A stretch of DNA of 53,761 bases from JBIKLM01 sp044375105 (lineage in GTDB: Bacteria; Planctomycetota; UBA1135; GCA-002686595), in assembly GCA_044375105.1 (NCBI GenBank), contig JBILNK010000008.1, positions 1 through 53,761 of the forward strand, in the 5' to 3' direction. Positions 33,752-41,980 of this stretch are shown in pieces (position 1 is the stretch's first letter; every line of letters begins with the position of its first letter). The position numbers and the translations under genes were made by a program. The notes beneath the pieces were generated by a model. The model did no database searches. It was not told the DNA's origin and saw only the letters and a list, made by a program, of their open reading frames with translations.

Positions 33752-34375
33752 TCAGGTCAGGCGCTGGGCCAGGTGGGCCAAGGCCGCGGGCGCGCCGGTC
33801 AGCAGGTTGTCCCCGTCCCCGAGCAGCACCGCCTCGAAGGGCCGGGCGAGCAGGGGCCGCAGATCGCGCTGCAGGGTCGCCGGGGCGCTGAGCTTGTCCG
33901 GCGGGAGCAGGCGCAGCAGCCCGCTCTCGTGGGAGCGCACCGCGTCGCCGAAGAAAACGGCGTTCAGGCGCTTGGCCACGAAAACCGCCTCGGCGGGCGA
34001 TTTGCCCCCGGCGAGCCAATGCACCTCCAGGCCCTCGGCGAGCTCCGCCGGCAGGGGCTGGTCCGCGGCGAACCAATCGCTCACCTCTGCGGCCCGCGGG
34101 CCCAGGCGCTCGCGTTCCGCGGCCGGCGCGCACAGCCGCGCCCCCAGCTGGCGCTTGAGCTGGGCGCTGTCGCGCCAGTGGTCGGCGTTGGTGATCAGGA
34201 TCCAGCGCGCGCCGCCCCGGCTCGCCAGGAACCCGAGCTGGGCGGCGTCGAGGGGCAGCGGATCGATCAGCACGCCGCCGGCCAGCCCTTCGATGAAGAA
34301 GCCGTTGAAGTCGATGCGGCGGTCGGGCTGATAGACGCTCCAGTAGTGCAGGCCGGGCAGGCGGGTGGTCTTCAT
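33752..34375 (-). CDS. Metallo-beta-lactamase-like protein with degenerate metal motif
   Basis: The 207 residues keep the strand order of an MBL fold: DFNGFFIEGLAGGVLIDP, then ILITNADHWRDSAQLKRQLG, AVFFGDAVRSHESG and LLGDGDNLL. The normal HxHxDH motif appears only as TNADHWRD, so two of the histidines are missing and the zinc site is probably absent or reduced. Similar proteins of unknown role occur widely. It may have a lost or changed hydrolytic activity. The ATG at 34375 fits the first strand. Confidence 0.7.
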   Translation of the reverse strand: MKTTRLPGLHYWSVYQPDRRIDFNGFFIEGLAGGVLIDPLPLDAAQLGFLASRGGARWILITNADHWRDSAQLKRQLGARLCAPAAERERLGPRAAEVSDWFAADQPLPAELAEGLEVHWLAGGKSPAEAVFVAKRLNAVFFGDAVRSHESGLLRLLPPDKLSAPATLQRDLRPLLARPFEAVLLGDGDNLLTGAPAALAHLAQRLT

Positions 34376-35048
34376 GGGCACCTCGGAAAGGAGCCCGCAG
34401 CATACCGGGCGGCGCTGCAGAGACCGGCCCGCGCGGCGGTCCGGGGCGCGCCGCAACATCGCGAGGCCCGCGCGCTGTGCGGACCTGGGCGCCAACCGAG
34501 GGGGCGCTGGAGGACCCGGGATGGCCGCTCGCGCGGCAGCGTTCCATCCCGCGCCGGGCAAAGCCTCTCGGGCCGCAGAGGGCCGGGCGGACTCGCGCGC
34601 CCCCGGGGCCTTCGGAGGCGGTGCTCGGCGGAGCGGGCGGGCGGGGCCCCGGAGGAGCGGGCGACGGCCTGGGGGGCTGTTTCAGGCGGCGGTCGTCTGC
34701 GGCCGCCCGAACCCGGCACCGCAGGTCTGGGCCTGTGCACGCTGCGCGCCGACGCCCCGATCAGGACGGCAAGTCGACGGCTGCAAAACCCACGTCCCAG
34801 AGCCGGCAGGCAGGGAGCTCGGCGCCACCCGCCGGCCCGCCACCGGCCCGGCCCTCTCGGAGATCCGCGCCCCGATCGCAACGGGAACGGCCCCGAGAGG
34901 AGCGGGCCCGGTCCGAGGCCGGCATGGATCGGCTCGGAGGGACGATCCAAGCCTCCATGGCCGCCGTCCGGCGGTCCGCAGGCGTGTCGACGGTCTGGTA
35001 TCGAAGCTCGGGCGCAGGCCGAGTCGATTTCCCCTCAGGCGTCGGCGC
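34376..35048. other. 673-base intergenic region without recognised gene
   Basis: All frames here give Arg/Pro/Gly-rich translations typical of non-coding GC-rich DNA. The last part (34926-35048) is a structured repeat copy. The promoter of the MBL-like and pepA genes should lie near its left end, but I cannot point to one. Confidence 0.45.
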
Positions 35049-35051
35049 TCA
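34926..35051 (-). repeat. Structured intergenic repeat, copy E, at the SRPBCC gene stop codon
   Basis: In minus orientation it starts with the stop codon (TGAGCGCCGACGCCTGAGG). AAATCGACTCGGCCTGCGC and CCGAGC form the first stem, then GGACCGCCGGACGGCGGCC. It ends with GGATCG pairing with CGATCC. Confidence 0.7.
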
Positions 35052-35666
35052 ACCGCCCCCGCCCGCCGGCGGAGGAACGGCCGCATCCGACTCGGCTCCG
35101 GCCTCGCTAGGTGGGCGGCCCGTAGCCGCGGCTTCGAGCCCCTCCAAAGCGCGCTGCACCTGGCTGCGCACCACCCCACGGAACAAGACCGCATCGACCA
35201 CGCGCAGGATCGGCCAGTCGATCGGCTGACCGCGGCGGGTCCAATCGACCCAGCTGCCGGCTCCCTCCGGGCTCAGCAGCACCACGTCGACGGCCTTGAA
35301 GCCCTCGCCGGCCCACACGTCCACATCCTTGCGGCCGCTCAAGGTCTCGATCTCGACGCCCTTGGCGGGATCGGACGCGATCAAGGTGAAAAGGACCTGC
35401 GCGTCGCCGGGGAACGACGCCTTGAGGCGTGCCCCGGCGCCCCGGCGGGTTTCCCCCCATTCGATGGCCCGCTGGCCATCGAGCCGGGGGTCGAAGAGCG
35501 GATTCCAGGCCGGCCAGCGATCCAGGTCCTCGAGCAGGGAATGGATCTGCGCAGGGGTCGCCTCGATGAATTTCCGTTCATGGACCTCGATCCTGGCCGC
35601 GAGGAACAACCCTGCGAGGTTCAGCGCCAGGAACAGCCCCAGCAGGACGAGCAACAACTTGCGCAT
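35049..35666 (-). CDS. Membrane-anchored SRPBCC (polyketide cyclase-like) protein
   Basis: The 205 residues start with one membrane helix (LLLVLLGLFLALNLAGLFLA). A START-like/SRPBCC domain follows: FIEATPAQIHSLLEDLDRWP with AWNPLF, then GSWVDWTRRG and a C-terminal helix VRSQVQRALEGLEA. This fold binds hydrophobic ligands. Many bacterial members are described as polyketide cyclase or dehydrase but are uncharacterised. The start lies 50 bases from the divergent response-regulator gene, so the two promoters overlap and the two-component system could control it. Confidence 0.82.
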   Translation of the reverse strand: MRKLLLVLLGLFLALNLAGLFLAARIEVHERKFIEATPAQIHSLLEDLDRWPAWNPLFDPRLDGQRAIEWGETRRGAGARLKASFPGDAQVLFTLIASDPAKGVEIETLSGRKDVDVWAGEGFKAVDVVLLSPEGAGSWVDWTRRGQPIDWPILRVVDAVLFRGVVRSQVQRALEGLEAAATGRPPSEAGAESDAAVPPPAGGGG

Positions 35667-35716
35667 GGGCCCAGAGGATACCCTGGCGGGCGGCGGGGAT
35701 CTCAGTCCCCGGAGCC

Positions 35717-36400
35717 ATGTCTGAAAGCAAATCGCGTCTGCTGATCGTCGACGATGATCCGCGCCTGCGGCGCAGCCTGGTGCAGGGGCTCTCCGAGGCC
35801 GGTTACGATTGCCTGGACGCGGCCTCCGCCGAAGAGGCCCAGCAGCTGGCCGCCCGAACGCCGGGGCTCGATCTGTACCTGGTCGATGTGATGCTGCCCG
35901 GGGCCAGCGGCTGGGACTTCGTGGCCGCCCGCCGGGAACAGGGCGACACGGCCGGAATCCTGTTCCTGACCGCTCGGGATGCGGTCGACGAGCGCGTGCA
36001 CGGGCTGGCCCTGGGGGCCGACGACTACCTGATCAAGCCCTTCGACTTCAGCGAGCTCCTGGCGCGGGTGGCCGCGGTGCTGCGGCGCCGCGCCAGCACG
36101 GGCCGACTGCGCTCGGGCGAGCTGGTGCTCGATCCGCTCGAGCGGCGGGTGGAGGCGGGCGGCCGCCGGGTGGACCTGTCGCCGCGCGAGTTCGAGCTCC
36201 TGCACACGCTGCTCAAGGGCCGGGGCCAGACCTTGACGCGCAGCGAGCTGCTGCGGCGCGTGTGGGACATCGACTTCGACCCCGGGACCAACACCGTCGA
36301 TGTGCACGTGGCGCGGTTGCGGCGCCGGCTCGGCGCGGAGCTTGCGAAACGGCTGCGCACGGTGGTCGGCGAGGGCTACCGCTGGGAGGATCCCGCATGA
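35717..36400 (+). CDS. OmpR/PhoB-family response regulator
   Basis: This 227-residue regulator has a receiver domain at residues 5-117 with acidic pocket VDDDP, phosphoacceptor Asp57 in LVDVMLPG, Thr in FLTARD and Lys in LIKPFDF. A winged-helix DNA-binding domain follows at about 130-227 (LSPREFELLHTLLKGRGQTL and NTVDVHVARLRRRLG). It is co-translated with the kinase through an ATGA overlap. The stimulus is unknown. The divergent SRPBCC gene is the nearest possible target. Confidence 0.95.
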   Translation: MSESKSRLLIVDDDPRLRRSLVQGLSEAGYDCLDAASAEEAQQLAARTPGLDLYLVDVMLPGASGWDFVAARREQGDTAGILFLTARDAVDERVHGLALGADDYLIKPFDFSELLARVAAVLRRRASTGRLRSGELVLDPLERRVEAGGRRVDLSPREFELLHTLLKGRGQTLTRSELLRRVWDIDFDPGTNTVDVHVARLRRRLGAELAKRLRTVVGEGYRWEDPA

Positions 36401-37845
36401 AGGGCGCGGCCGTTTCGGAGCCCGGGGAGTGGAGCCTGGGCCAGCGACTGCGGCTGTGGTTCCTGCTCTGCACCGCAGGCCTGGCGGTCTCGCAGTACCT
36501 GCTTTCGATCGCCTTCGTGTGGCGCGCGGTCGATCAGGAGCTGGATGGCCTGGTGCAGGAGGAACTGGACGAGTTCGCCGCGCTGATCGCTCCGCGGGCC
36601 GACGATCTGGCCGCGATCGAGTCCATCGCCCAGAGCGTGGATCGCGCCCACGCCCTGCACCCAATGCACTTCGAGCTGTGGAGTCCCGACGGCGCGGTGC
36701 GCCTGGCAGGCTTCGCCTCGGCGCTCGACCACGTGGCAGGCCCGCCGGCGCGCCTGCCGCTCGATCAGACACGGCACCTGCCCGGGGCCCGGCGCTTTCG
36801 CTGCACGGCCCTGCCGGATGGCCGGCTGGTCTCGATGCTGCTCGACGGATCGGCCGTCGCCGCGCACCTCGGGCGCTATGCGCTGGCGGGCGGTTTGCTC
36901 ACGCTCCTGGCTCTGGCAGGCACCCTGGCCCTGGGACAATTTTTCGGCCGGCGGCTCGGAGGGCTGCTGAATCGCTTGGCTCAGGGCCTGTCGATCTCGC
37001 GCATCGGCAGCGAGCCGCTCCGGCTGGAACTCGGGGGGGCGCCGGTGGAGATCCGGCGTGTGGCCGACGAGCTAACCGCCCTGTCGATCCGCGCCCGCCA
37101 AGACTTCGAGCGCGGCCAAGTGATGATCGCCGGCTTGGCCCACGAGCTGCGCGCGCCGATCGCCGCCATGCTGGGCGATCTGGAGGTGACCCTGCGCCGG
37201 CCCCGCGAGAGCGGGGACTATCTGGCCTTGCTCGAGCGTCAGCGCGAGGAGCTGTTCGCGCTCGGAGACGCGGTCGACAACCTGGTCACGCACTGCCGCC
37301 ATGGACAATCGGGGAACATGCTGTCGAGCGAGCGCTTCGACCTCGGACGAGAGGCCGAGCTGCGCCTCGAGCGCATGCGCCGCGCCGCGGCGCTGTTGTC
37401 GGTGGAGCTGTCGCTCGAGACGCGCGGCGACCTGACCCTGGTCGGCGATCGCGAAGGCCTGCTGCGAGCGCTGCGCAACCTGATCCAAAACGCGATGCAA
37501 TGGTCCCCCGCGGGCCAGCTCGTCGAGGTGACGCTGGATGGACAGGGCGCGCAGATCGAGTGCTGCGTGTCGGACCGGGGCCCAGGCATCCCGGAGGCCG
37601 ATCGGGCCACGATCTTCGAGCCCTTCAACCGCGGGCGGCCGCGCAGCGGACAGCGCCAGGGCTACGGGCTGGGGCTGACCATCACCCGCGACGCGGTGCT
37701 CGCCCAGGGGGGCGAGATCGACCTCGGGGACCGCCCGGGGGGCGGCACCGAGGTGCGGGTGCGCTTGCCGCGCCTGCCGGGCGCCCTGGATCCGGGGCAG
37801 CGGCCGCCCGCAGCTCTCGCCCCGGCCGCTATCCGGAGCGCCTAG
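36397..37845 (+). CDS. Sensor histidine kinase
   Basis: This 482-residue membrane kinase has helices at about residues 24-42 and 165-185 that flank a periplasmic sensor region of about 120 residues with no familiar fold. A HAMP-like linker follows. The H box AHELRAPIAA carries phosphoacceptor His249, the N box is LIQNAMQWSP, and DRGPGIPEADRATIFEPF with YGLGLTITRDAV supplies the G boxes. It should phosphorylate the response regulator encoded just upstream. The H box begins AHELRAP instead of the common SHELRTP, still a functional variant. Confidence 0.94.
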   Translation: MKGAAVSEPGEWSLGQRLRLWFLLCTAGLAVSQYLLSIAFVWRAVDQELDGLVQEELDEFAALIAPRADDLAAIESIAQSVDRAHALHPMHFELWSPDGAVRLAGFASALDHVAGPPARLPLDQTRHLPGARRFRCTALPDGRLVSMLLDGSAVAAHLGRYALAGGLLTLLALAGTLALGQFFGRRLGGLLNRLAQGLSISRIGSEPLRLELGGAPVEIRRVADELTALSIRARQDFERGQVMIAGLAHELRAPIAAMLGDLEVTLRRPRESGDYLALLERQREELFALGDAVDNLVTHCRHGQSGNMLSSERFDLGREAELRLERMRRAAALLSVELSLETRGDLTLVGDREGLLRALRNLIQNAMQWSPAGQLVEVTLDGQGAQIECCVSDRGPGIPEADRATIFEPFNRGRPRSGQRQGYGLGLTITRDAVLAQGGEIDLGDRPGGGTEVRVRLPRLPGALDPGQRPPAALAPAAIRSA

Positions 37846-38018
37846 CAGCGGCCCCGCGGCGGAGCTCGCGGCCGCCGCTCGGGCCGCCGGCTGCCCTGCT
37901 CACAGAATCCGCGCAGGGCCCGGCTCGGGAAGCGCCGCGAGGTCGCCCGGCGGAGCCTCAGAGACCGCTGCAGGCGGCCGCGCTGCGCGGGCGCCGCCCG
38001 CTCGAGCCCGTCAGGGCC

Positions 38019-39050
38019 TCACGGCGCGCCGCCGCCACCCTCCAGTTCGCCCAGCACCGAACGCAGGCGGCTGGCGATGCGCTCGAGGACCTCCTGATCG
38101 CGCAGGTTGGGCCGCAGCGCATCGACCACCCGGTCCAAACGCGAGCCCGCCTGGCTGGGCTCCAGAGCCTGCTGGAGCTGCCGGCGCAGATCGGCCTCGG
38201 GCAGCGCTTCGCCCTCGGGCAGGTGATTCTTGAGCTCGGTCAGGAGCCGATCCGTGTCGTGCACGGCCGCTCCGTCGTAGCCCCAGGAACTGATCCGCTG
38301 AGCCAGGTCCTCGGCCTCGTTGGGATCGGCCAGGCGCGACTTGTCCATGAAGCGCGGCAGATAGATGCGGTGCATGTCGGTACGCTCTCGCAGCCAGGCG
38401 AAAACCTGCAGCTGATCGCGCTCGCCGCGCACCCCGGCCCCCTGGAGGACGGCGTACAGGCTCGACTGGGCCTCGGCCAGAAGGCTCATCAGCCGCTTGG
38501 GCGGCGGAGCCTGCGGGCCGGCGGGCAGTTCGCGCTGGGCCAGTTGGGCGGCCGCCGCCAGGTTCGAGTAGCACAGGGCGCAGCGCGCGAGCAGCGCCGG
38601 TTCCACGGGCGGGCGCTTCCTGTCGAGGGGCCAGAGGTAGCACTCGGGCAGCTCTCGGGCGCGCTGGAACAGCTCGATTTCCTGGGATTCGAGGGCGGCG
38701 CGATCGGCGGCGCTCAGGGGCTGCCGCAGCAGCCGGGCGGCCAACTCGCAGGCCTGGGCCTTGAGGCTCGAGCGCTCTCCGACGTGGTCCAGGCTCGCGC
38801 TCAGGGGGGCACCGCGGCGCCGTTGGGGCTCGGGGGCCGCTCCCGCGAGCGAGGCGCCGCCGTCCTCGGGAAGCGACTGGGGCGCGGGGGCCGCGGGCGC
38901 CAGGGGCTCGAGCAACAAGAACGCGTCCAGCGAGACACGCAGGGTGTTCCAGGCGCGCGCCAGCTCCGGTTTGTCTCTGGAAATTTCTTGGACAAGGCGC
39001 CTCAATTGGTCGAGGCGAGTGAGGAGTTCGCCGGCGGAACGGCTATTCAT
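38019..39050 (-). CDS. Hypothetical helical protein, family not recognised
   Basis: The 343-residue protein has no signal peptide or membrane helix. The sequence is rich in Leu, Ala, Arg and Glu and looks mostly helical. An N-terminal helical part (1-50) is followed by a Pro/Ala linker, then a helical body with YLWPLDRKRPPVEPALLARC and LPRFMDKSRLADPNEAEDLA. It ends in a Gly-rich tail. The frame is well supported by length and third-position GC. It converges with the histidine kinase gene across 173 bases that contain only GC-rich hairpins. No function is proposed. Confidence 0.65.
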   Translation of the reverse strand: MNSRSAGELLTRLDQLRRLVQEISRDKPELARAWNTLRVSLDAFLLLEPLAPAAPAPQSLPEDGGASLAGAAPEPQRRRGAPLSASLDHVGERSSLKAQACELAARLLRQPLSAADRAALESQEIELFQRARELPECYLWPLDRKRPPVEPALLARCALCYSNLAAAAQLAQRELPAGPQAPPPKRLMSLLAEAQSSLYAVLQGAGVRGERDQLQVFAWLRERTDMHRIYLPRFMDKSRLADPNEAEDLAQRISSWGYDGAAVHDTDRLLTELKNHLPEGEALPEADLRRQLQQALEPSQAGSRLDRVVDALRPNLRDQEVLERIASRLRSVLGELEGGGGAP

Positions 39051-39512
39051 GTCGGGGGGGCCCGGGGCTCGTCAGGAGCAGCGGGGCGATAGGGGGGGGC
39101 GGGAAGCCACTCAAAGGCTGGGCAAAAATCGGCGCGCAGCGACCAGCCCGGCCTCTGCGGCCGCCGAATGGCGGCCCAAAGGCATGCGGACGGGCTGGCC
39201 TTGCTCCTCGGACGTAGCCCAAGGGGATTTTTGTCTCAGGCTGCCAGTCTGTCGCTGCCCTCCGGGAACGCAAGACCGAGGCCCGGGTGAACCCGGAGCG
39301 AGACCGGTAGCGGCGGGGCGTGGGCATCCGCGAGGCGGAGAACCGGGCGCAAAACAGGGGCATTCGGGGCTTCATGCAGCCGCTCGGTCTCATCGGGGCC
39401 GCCGGAGCATCGGGAGGGGCGGAACCGACCCTGGAGTCCGCGGCCCCCGGATGGGCAGCACACCACAGAGCTGCGCTGGGGCCCCCGAGCCCCGGGCGCG
39501 GCCGGCTGCAAT
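39051..39512. other. Intergenic region with one repeat copy and a doubtful 91-codon frame
   Basis: A TTG-initiated minus-strand frame (39236-39511) starts one base after the M20 peptidase stop and ends exactly where the repeat at 39123-39238 begins. Its translation is Arg/Pro/Gly-rich with no recognisable fold. It may be a decayed gene or chance. Confidence 0.35.
39123..39238 (-). repeat. Structured intergenic repeat, copy C (best outer stem)
   Basis: The two ends CAAAAATC (39123-39130) and GATTTTTG (39226-39233) are perfect complements about 95 bases apart and close the element. Inside, GGCCGCC-GAAT-GGCGGCC (39159-39176) is a perfect seven-pair hairpin. In minus orientation it ends GCGCCGATTTTT and could terminate transcription. 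Confidence 0.75.
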
Positions 39513-40685
39513 TCACGGAGCCGCCGGATCGCCCTCGACCAGGCTGGCCCAGAAAGACGCCCCCACGGTCAGCAAGGCGTCGTTGAAGTCGTAGCGCGGG
39601 TGGTGCACGTTGCAGGCGGTCGGCCCGCCGCCCTGGCCGAGCCAGACGTAGCTGCCCGGCCGGCGCTCGAGCATGAAGGCGAAGTCCTCGCCGCCCATGG
39701 AGGGCTTGCGATCGCTGACCACGTTGGCCTCCCCCACCACGCGAGCCGCCGCGCGGCGCGCGATCTCGGTCTCGCGCACGCTGTTCACGGTGGCCGGGTA
39801 GTTGCGCTGGTAGCGCACGGTGGCCTGGGCGCCGAAGGCCTGGGCAACGCCCTCGGCCACCCGGGCGATGCCGGCTTCCATGCGATCGCGGACCCCGGGC
39901 TCGAAGGTGCGGCAGGTGCCGGCCATCTTCACGCTGCGCGGGATCACGTTGTAGGCGCTGCCGGCCTCGATCTTGGTGATCGAGAGCACGGCCGCGTCCT
40001 GCGGGTTGGTCTGGCGCGAGACCAGGCTCTGCAAGGCCGTGACCACGTGGGCCGCGACCAGCACGGGATCGATGCCGCGGTGGGGCATGGCCGCGTGGGC
40101 GCCGACGCCCTCGATCTCGATGTCGAGGAAGTCGCTGGCCGCCATGATCGGGCCCGGGCGCACCACCACGGTGCCGAGCGCCTCCTCCGGCCAGTTGTGG
40201 GCGCCGAAGATGTGATCGCAGGGGAAACGCTCGAACAGCCCCTCCTCGACCATCGCCCGGCCGCCGGCCAGGCCCTCCTCGGCGGGCTGGAAGATGAACA
40301 CGACCCGGCCCCGGAAGCGCCGCGTGGCGGCCAGGTAGCGGGCCGCGCCGAGCAGCATCGTGGTGTGCCCGTCGTGGCCGCAGCCGTGGAAGCGGCCGGG
40401 GATCGTCGAGCGGTGCTCGAACTCGTTCTCCTCCTGCATCGGCAGGGCGTCCATGTCCGCGCGCAGCCCGATCGTGGGCCCCGGCCCGAGGCTGCCGTCC
40501 AGCACCCCCACCACGCCGGTCTTGCCGATGCCGGTGTGCACTTCGATCCCGAAGGAGCAGAGCCGCTCTGCCACCAGGCCGGCGGTGCGGACCTCCTCGA
40601 AACCGAGCTCGGGGTGGCGATGGAAGTCCCGGCGCCAGGCGATCAGGTCCTGCTCGAAAGCGCGGATCTCGGCTTTGGTCTGCAT
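39513..40685 (-). CDS. M20-family amidohydrolase/peptidase (hippurate hydrolase-like)
   Basis: This 390-residue zinc-dependent enzyme has the M20D motifs HRHPELGFEE, LRADMDALP, HGCGHDGHTTMLLGAA, FQPAEEGLAGG and the dimerisation-domain block GVGAHAAMPHRGIDP. The C-terminal GGEDFAFMLE and HHPRYDFND are also present. Relatives remove acyl groups from amino acids or auxins, or cleave indole-acyl and peptide bonds. The exact substrate is unknown. It lies 10 bases downstream of the M14-like gene and forms an operon with it. Confidence 0.93.
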   Translation of the reverse strand: MQTKAEIRAFEQDLIAWRRDFHRHPELGFEEVRTAGLVAERLCSFGIEVHTGIGKTGVVGVLDGSLGPGPTIGLRADMDALPMQEENEFEHRSTIPGRFHGCGHDGHTTMLLGAARYLAATRRFRGRVVFIFQPAEEGLAGGRAMVEEGLFERFPCDHIFGAHNWPEEALGTVVVRPGPIMAASDFLDIEIEGVGAHAAMPHRGIDPVLVAAHVVTALQSLVSRQTNPQDAAVLSITKIEAGSAYNVIPRSVKMAGTCRTFEPGVRDRMEAGIARVAEGVAQAFGAQATVRYQRNYPATVNSVRETEIARRAAARVVGEANVVSDRKPSMGGEDFAFMLERRPGSYVWLGQGGGPTACNVHHPRYDFNDALLTVGASFWASLVEGDPAAP

Positions 40686-40695
40686 GCGAACCAGT

Positions 40696-41808
40696 CTAGT
40701 CCCCGGCCAAGCCGCGGGCCAGGCGGGCCGCCACCTGCCGGGCCCGTTCGAGCACCGCCGCTTGCCAGTCCGGATCCGCGCCGAACAGGGCCGCCTTGAG
40801 CCGCGCCTTGATGCGTCGCCCGAGCTCGCTGTCGGGCTCTCCACGCGCATGCAGCCAGTTGTCGCCGATCAGGGCCTCGAGGACCTCCGGGAGCGGCACG
40901 GTGCCGAACTCGAGCACCAGGCCGGCGAAGTCCGCGGTGGGCCGCTCGGGGCGCTCGAGCAGGGCCCGGCGATAGACCTGGTCGATCGTGCCGCGCACGG
41001 GGGTCGAGACCGAGCTGCCGTCGTCGCTGGAGGTGAGTTCGGCGCCGAACCAGGCCGCCAAGCGCCGCTGGGCCGGGGTTCCGACGGGGCCGGCGTGGAT
41101 CAGTTCGCCGTGGCCGCGGGGGCCGAGGCCGGTGTGCAGGTCCAGCAGCACCAGCGCGTCGAATCCAGCCAGCTCGTGGCGGCACAGCTTGTGGATCGTG
41201 CGGCGCGCGAAGCTCGGGCCCTGGCCGCCGAAGAACAGGCCGTCGGGGTGGCTCCATTGGCCGCCGGCGATCGCCGCGGTCACCCGGCGCTGGCCGCGCT
41301 CGGCGGCCAGCTGGGCCAGGCGCGCCCGGGCGGCGGCGTGGGACGGCCCCTCCCAGTCCTCCGGCAGCAGCAGCGGGTGCAGCTCGTCGTAGTCCGGCGT
41401 CTCCGGCAGCCCCGCGTCGAAGTCGATCCCGTTGCGGTTGAGGTCGACGTTGTTCTCGTCGGTGCGGCGCACGAACGAAAAGCCATGCGGGTTGTGGGCG
41501 TGCACGAGCACCAGGGCCACCGGCAGCTCGCCGAGCCAGCGGCGCCGCCCGGTCAAGAGGTCGTGCTGGATGCCAGATCCCGCAAAGCCCTCCACGCCGT
41601 GGGTCGCGCTGGCGATCACCAGGGCGGCGCGGGCGCCGCTCGGCCGCAGCACGGCGATGTCGATGGCCAGCTCCTCGCCGCGCGCCCCGCGCAGCGGGTG
41701 CAGGTAGGCCGACAGGTCCGCCCCGGCGACTTCGGCCTCCTTGAGGAAGCGGCCGCGGGCCAGGGCGTAGTCGGGCGGGAAGGGACTCGCAGGCGAATCG
41801 GGGCACAT
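40696..41808 (-). CDS. M14-like metallohydrolase (DUF2817)
   Basis: This 370-residue protein of the carboxypeptidase/deacylase superfamily has metal ligands of the type HxxE in ATHGVEGFAGSGIQ and a His in LLDLHTGLGPRGHGE. The block RRTDENNVDLNRNGIDFD carries the conserved Asn-Arg substrate site of M14 enzymes, and a late Glu appears in LVLEFGT. DUF2817 proteins are usually annotated as deacylases or peptidases, without proven function. With the M20 enzyme downstream it probably degrades acylated or modified peptides. Confidence 0.87.
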   Translation of the reverse strand: MCPDSPASPFPPDYALARGRFLKEAEVAGADLSAYLHPLRGARGEELAIDIAVLRPSGARAALVIASATHGVEGFAGSGIQHDLLTGRRRWLGELPVALVLVHAHNPHGFSFVRRTDENNVDLNRNGIDFDAGLPETPDYDELHPLLLPEDWEGPSHAAARARLAQLAAERGQRRVTAAIAGGQWSHPDGLFFGGQGPSFARRTIHKLCRHELAGFDALVLLDLHTGLGPRGHGELIHAGPVGTPAQRRLAAWFGAELTSSDDGSSVSTPVRGTIDQVYRRALLERPERPTADFAGLVLEFGTVPLPEVLEALIGDNWLHARGEPDSELGRRIKARLKAALFGADPDWQAAVLERARQVAARLARGLAGD

Positions 41809-41851
41809 CGGCGCAATCTGCGGGATCGGGGCGGGAACAGAGAGGCCTGGT

Positions 41852-41980
41852 AACGATCGGCGCGCGCAGCGACGGTCGTTCTGGAGCCGCAGAAGCCGCC
41901 GGACGGCGGCCCGAAGGCATCGCATGACCGGGCCTGCCTGCTCGGACGCGGTCCGAGTGGACTTGTGCCTCAGGCGGTCA
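41852..41980 (-). repeat. Structured intergenic repeat, copy A, at the Nudix-MBL stop codon
   Basis: It begins at the stop codon (TGACCGCCTGAGG). The first stem is CTCGGAC-GCG-GTCCGAG (41941-41957), which differs from the GGGC/GCCC stem of other copies by paired changes. The second is GCCGCC-GGAC-GGCGGC (41895-41910). The shared core GATGCCTTCGGGCCGCC lies between them. Confidence 0.8.

Noticed and set aside
31770..34331. An 853-codon plus-strand frame across pepA and the MBL-like gene
   Set aside because: Shadow of two minus-strand genes; it crosses the intergenic repeat without any domain.
39236..39511. A 91-codon TTG-initiated minus-strand gene after the M20 peptidase
   Set aside because: Its position between a stop codon and a repeat is suggestive, but the composition is Arg/Pro/Gly-rich and no homologue pattern is visible.
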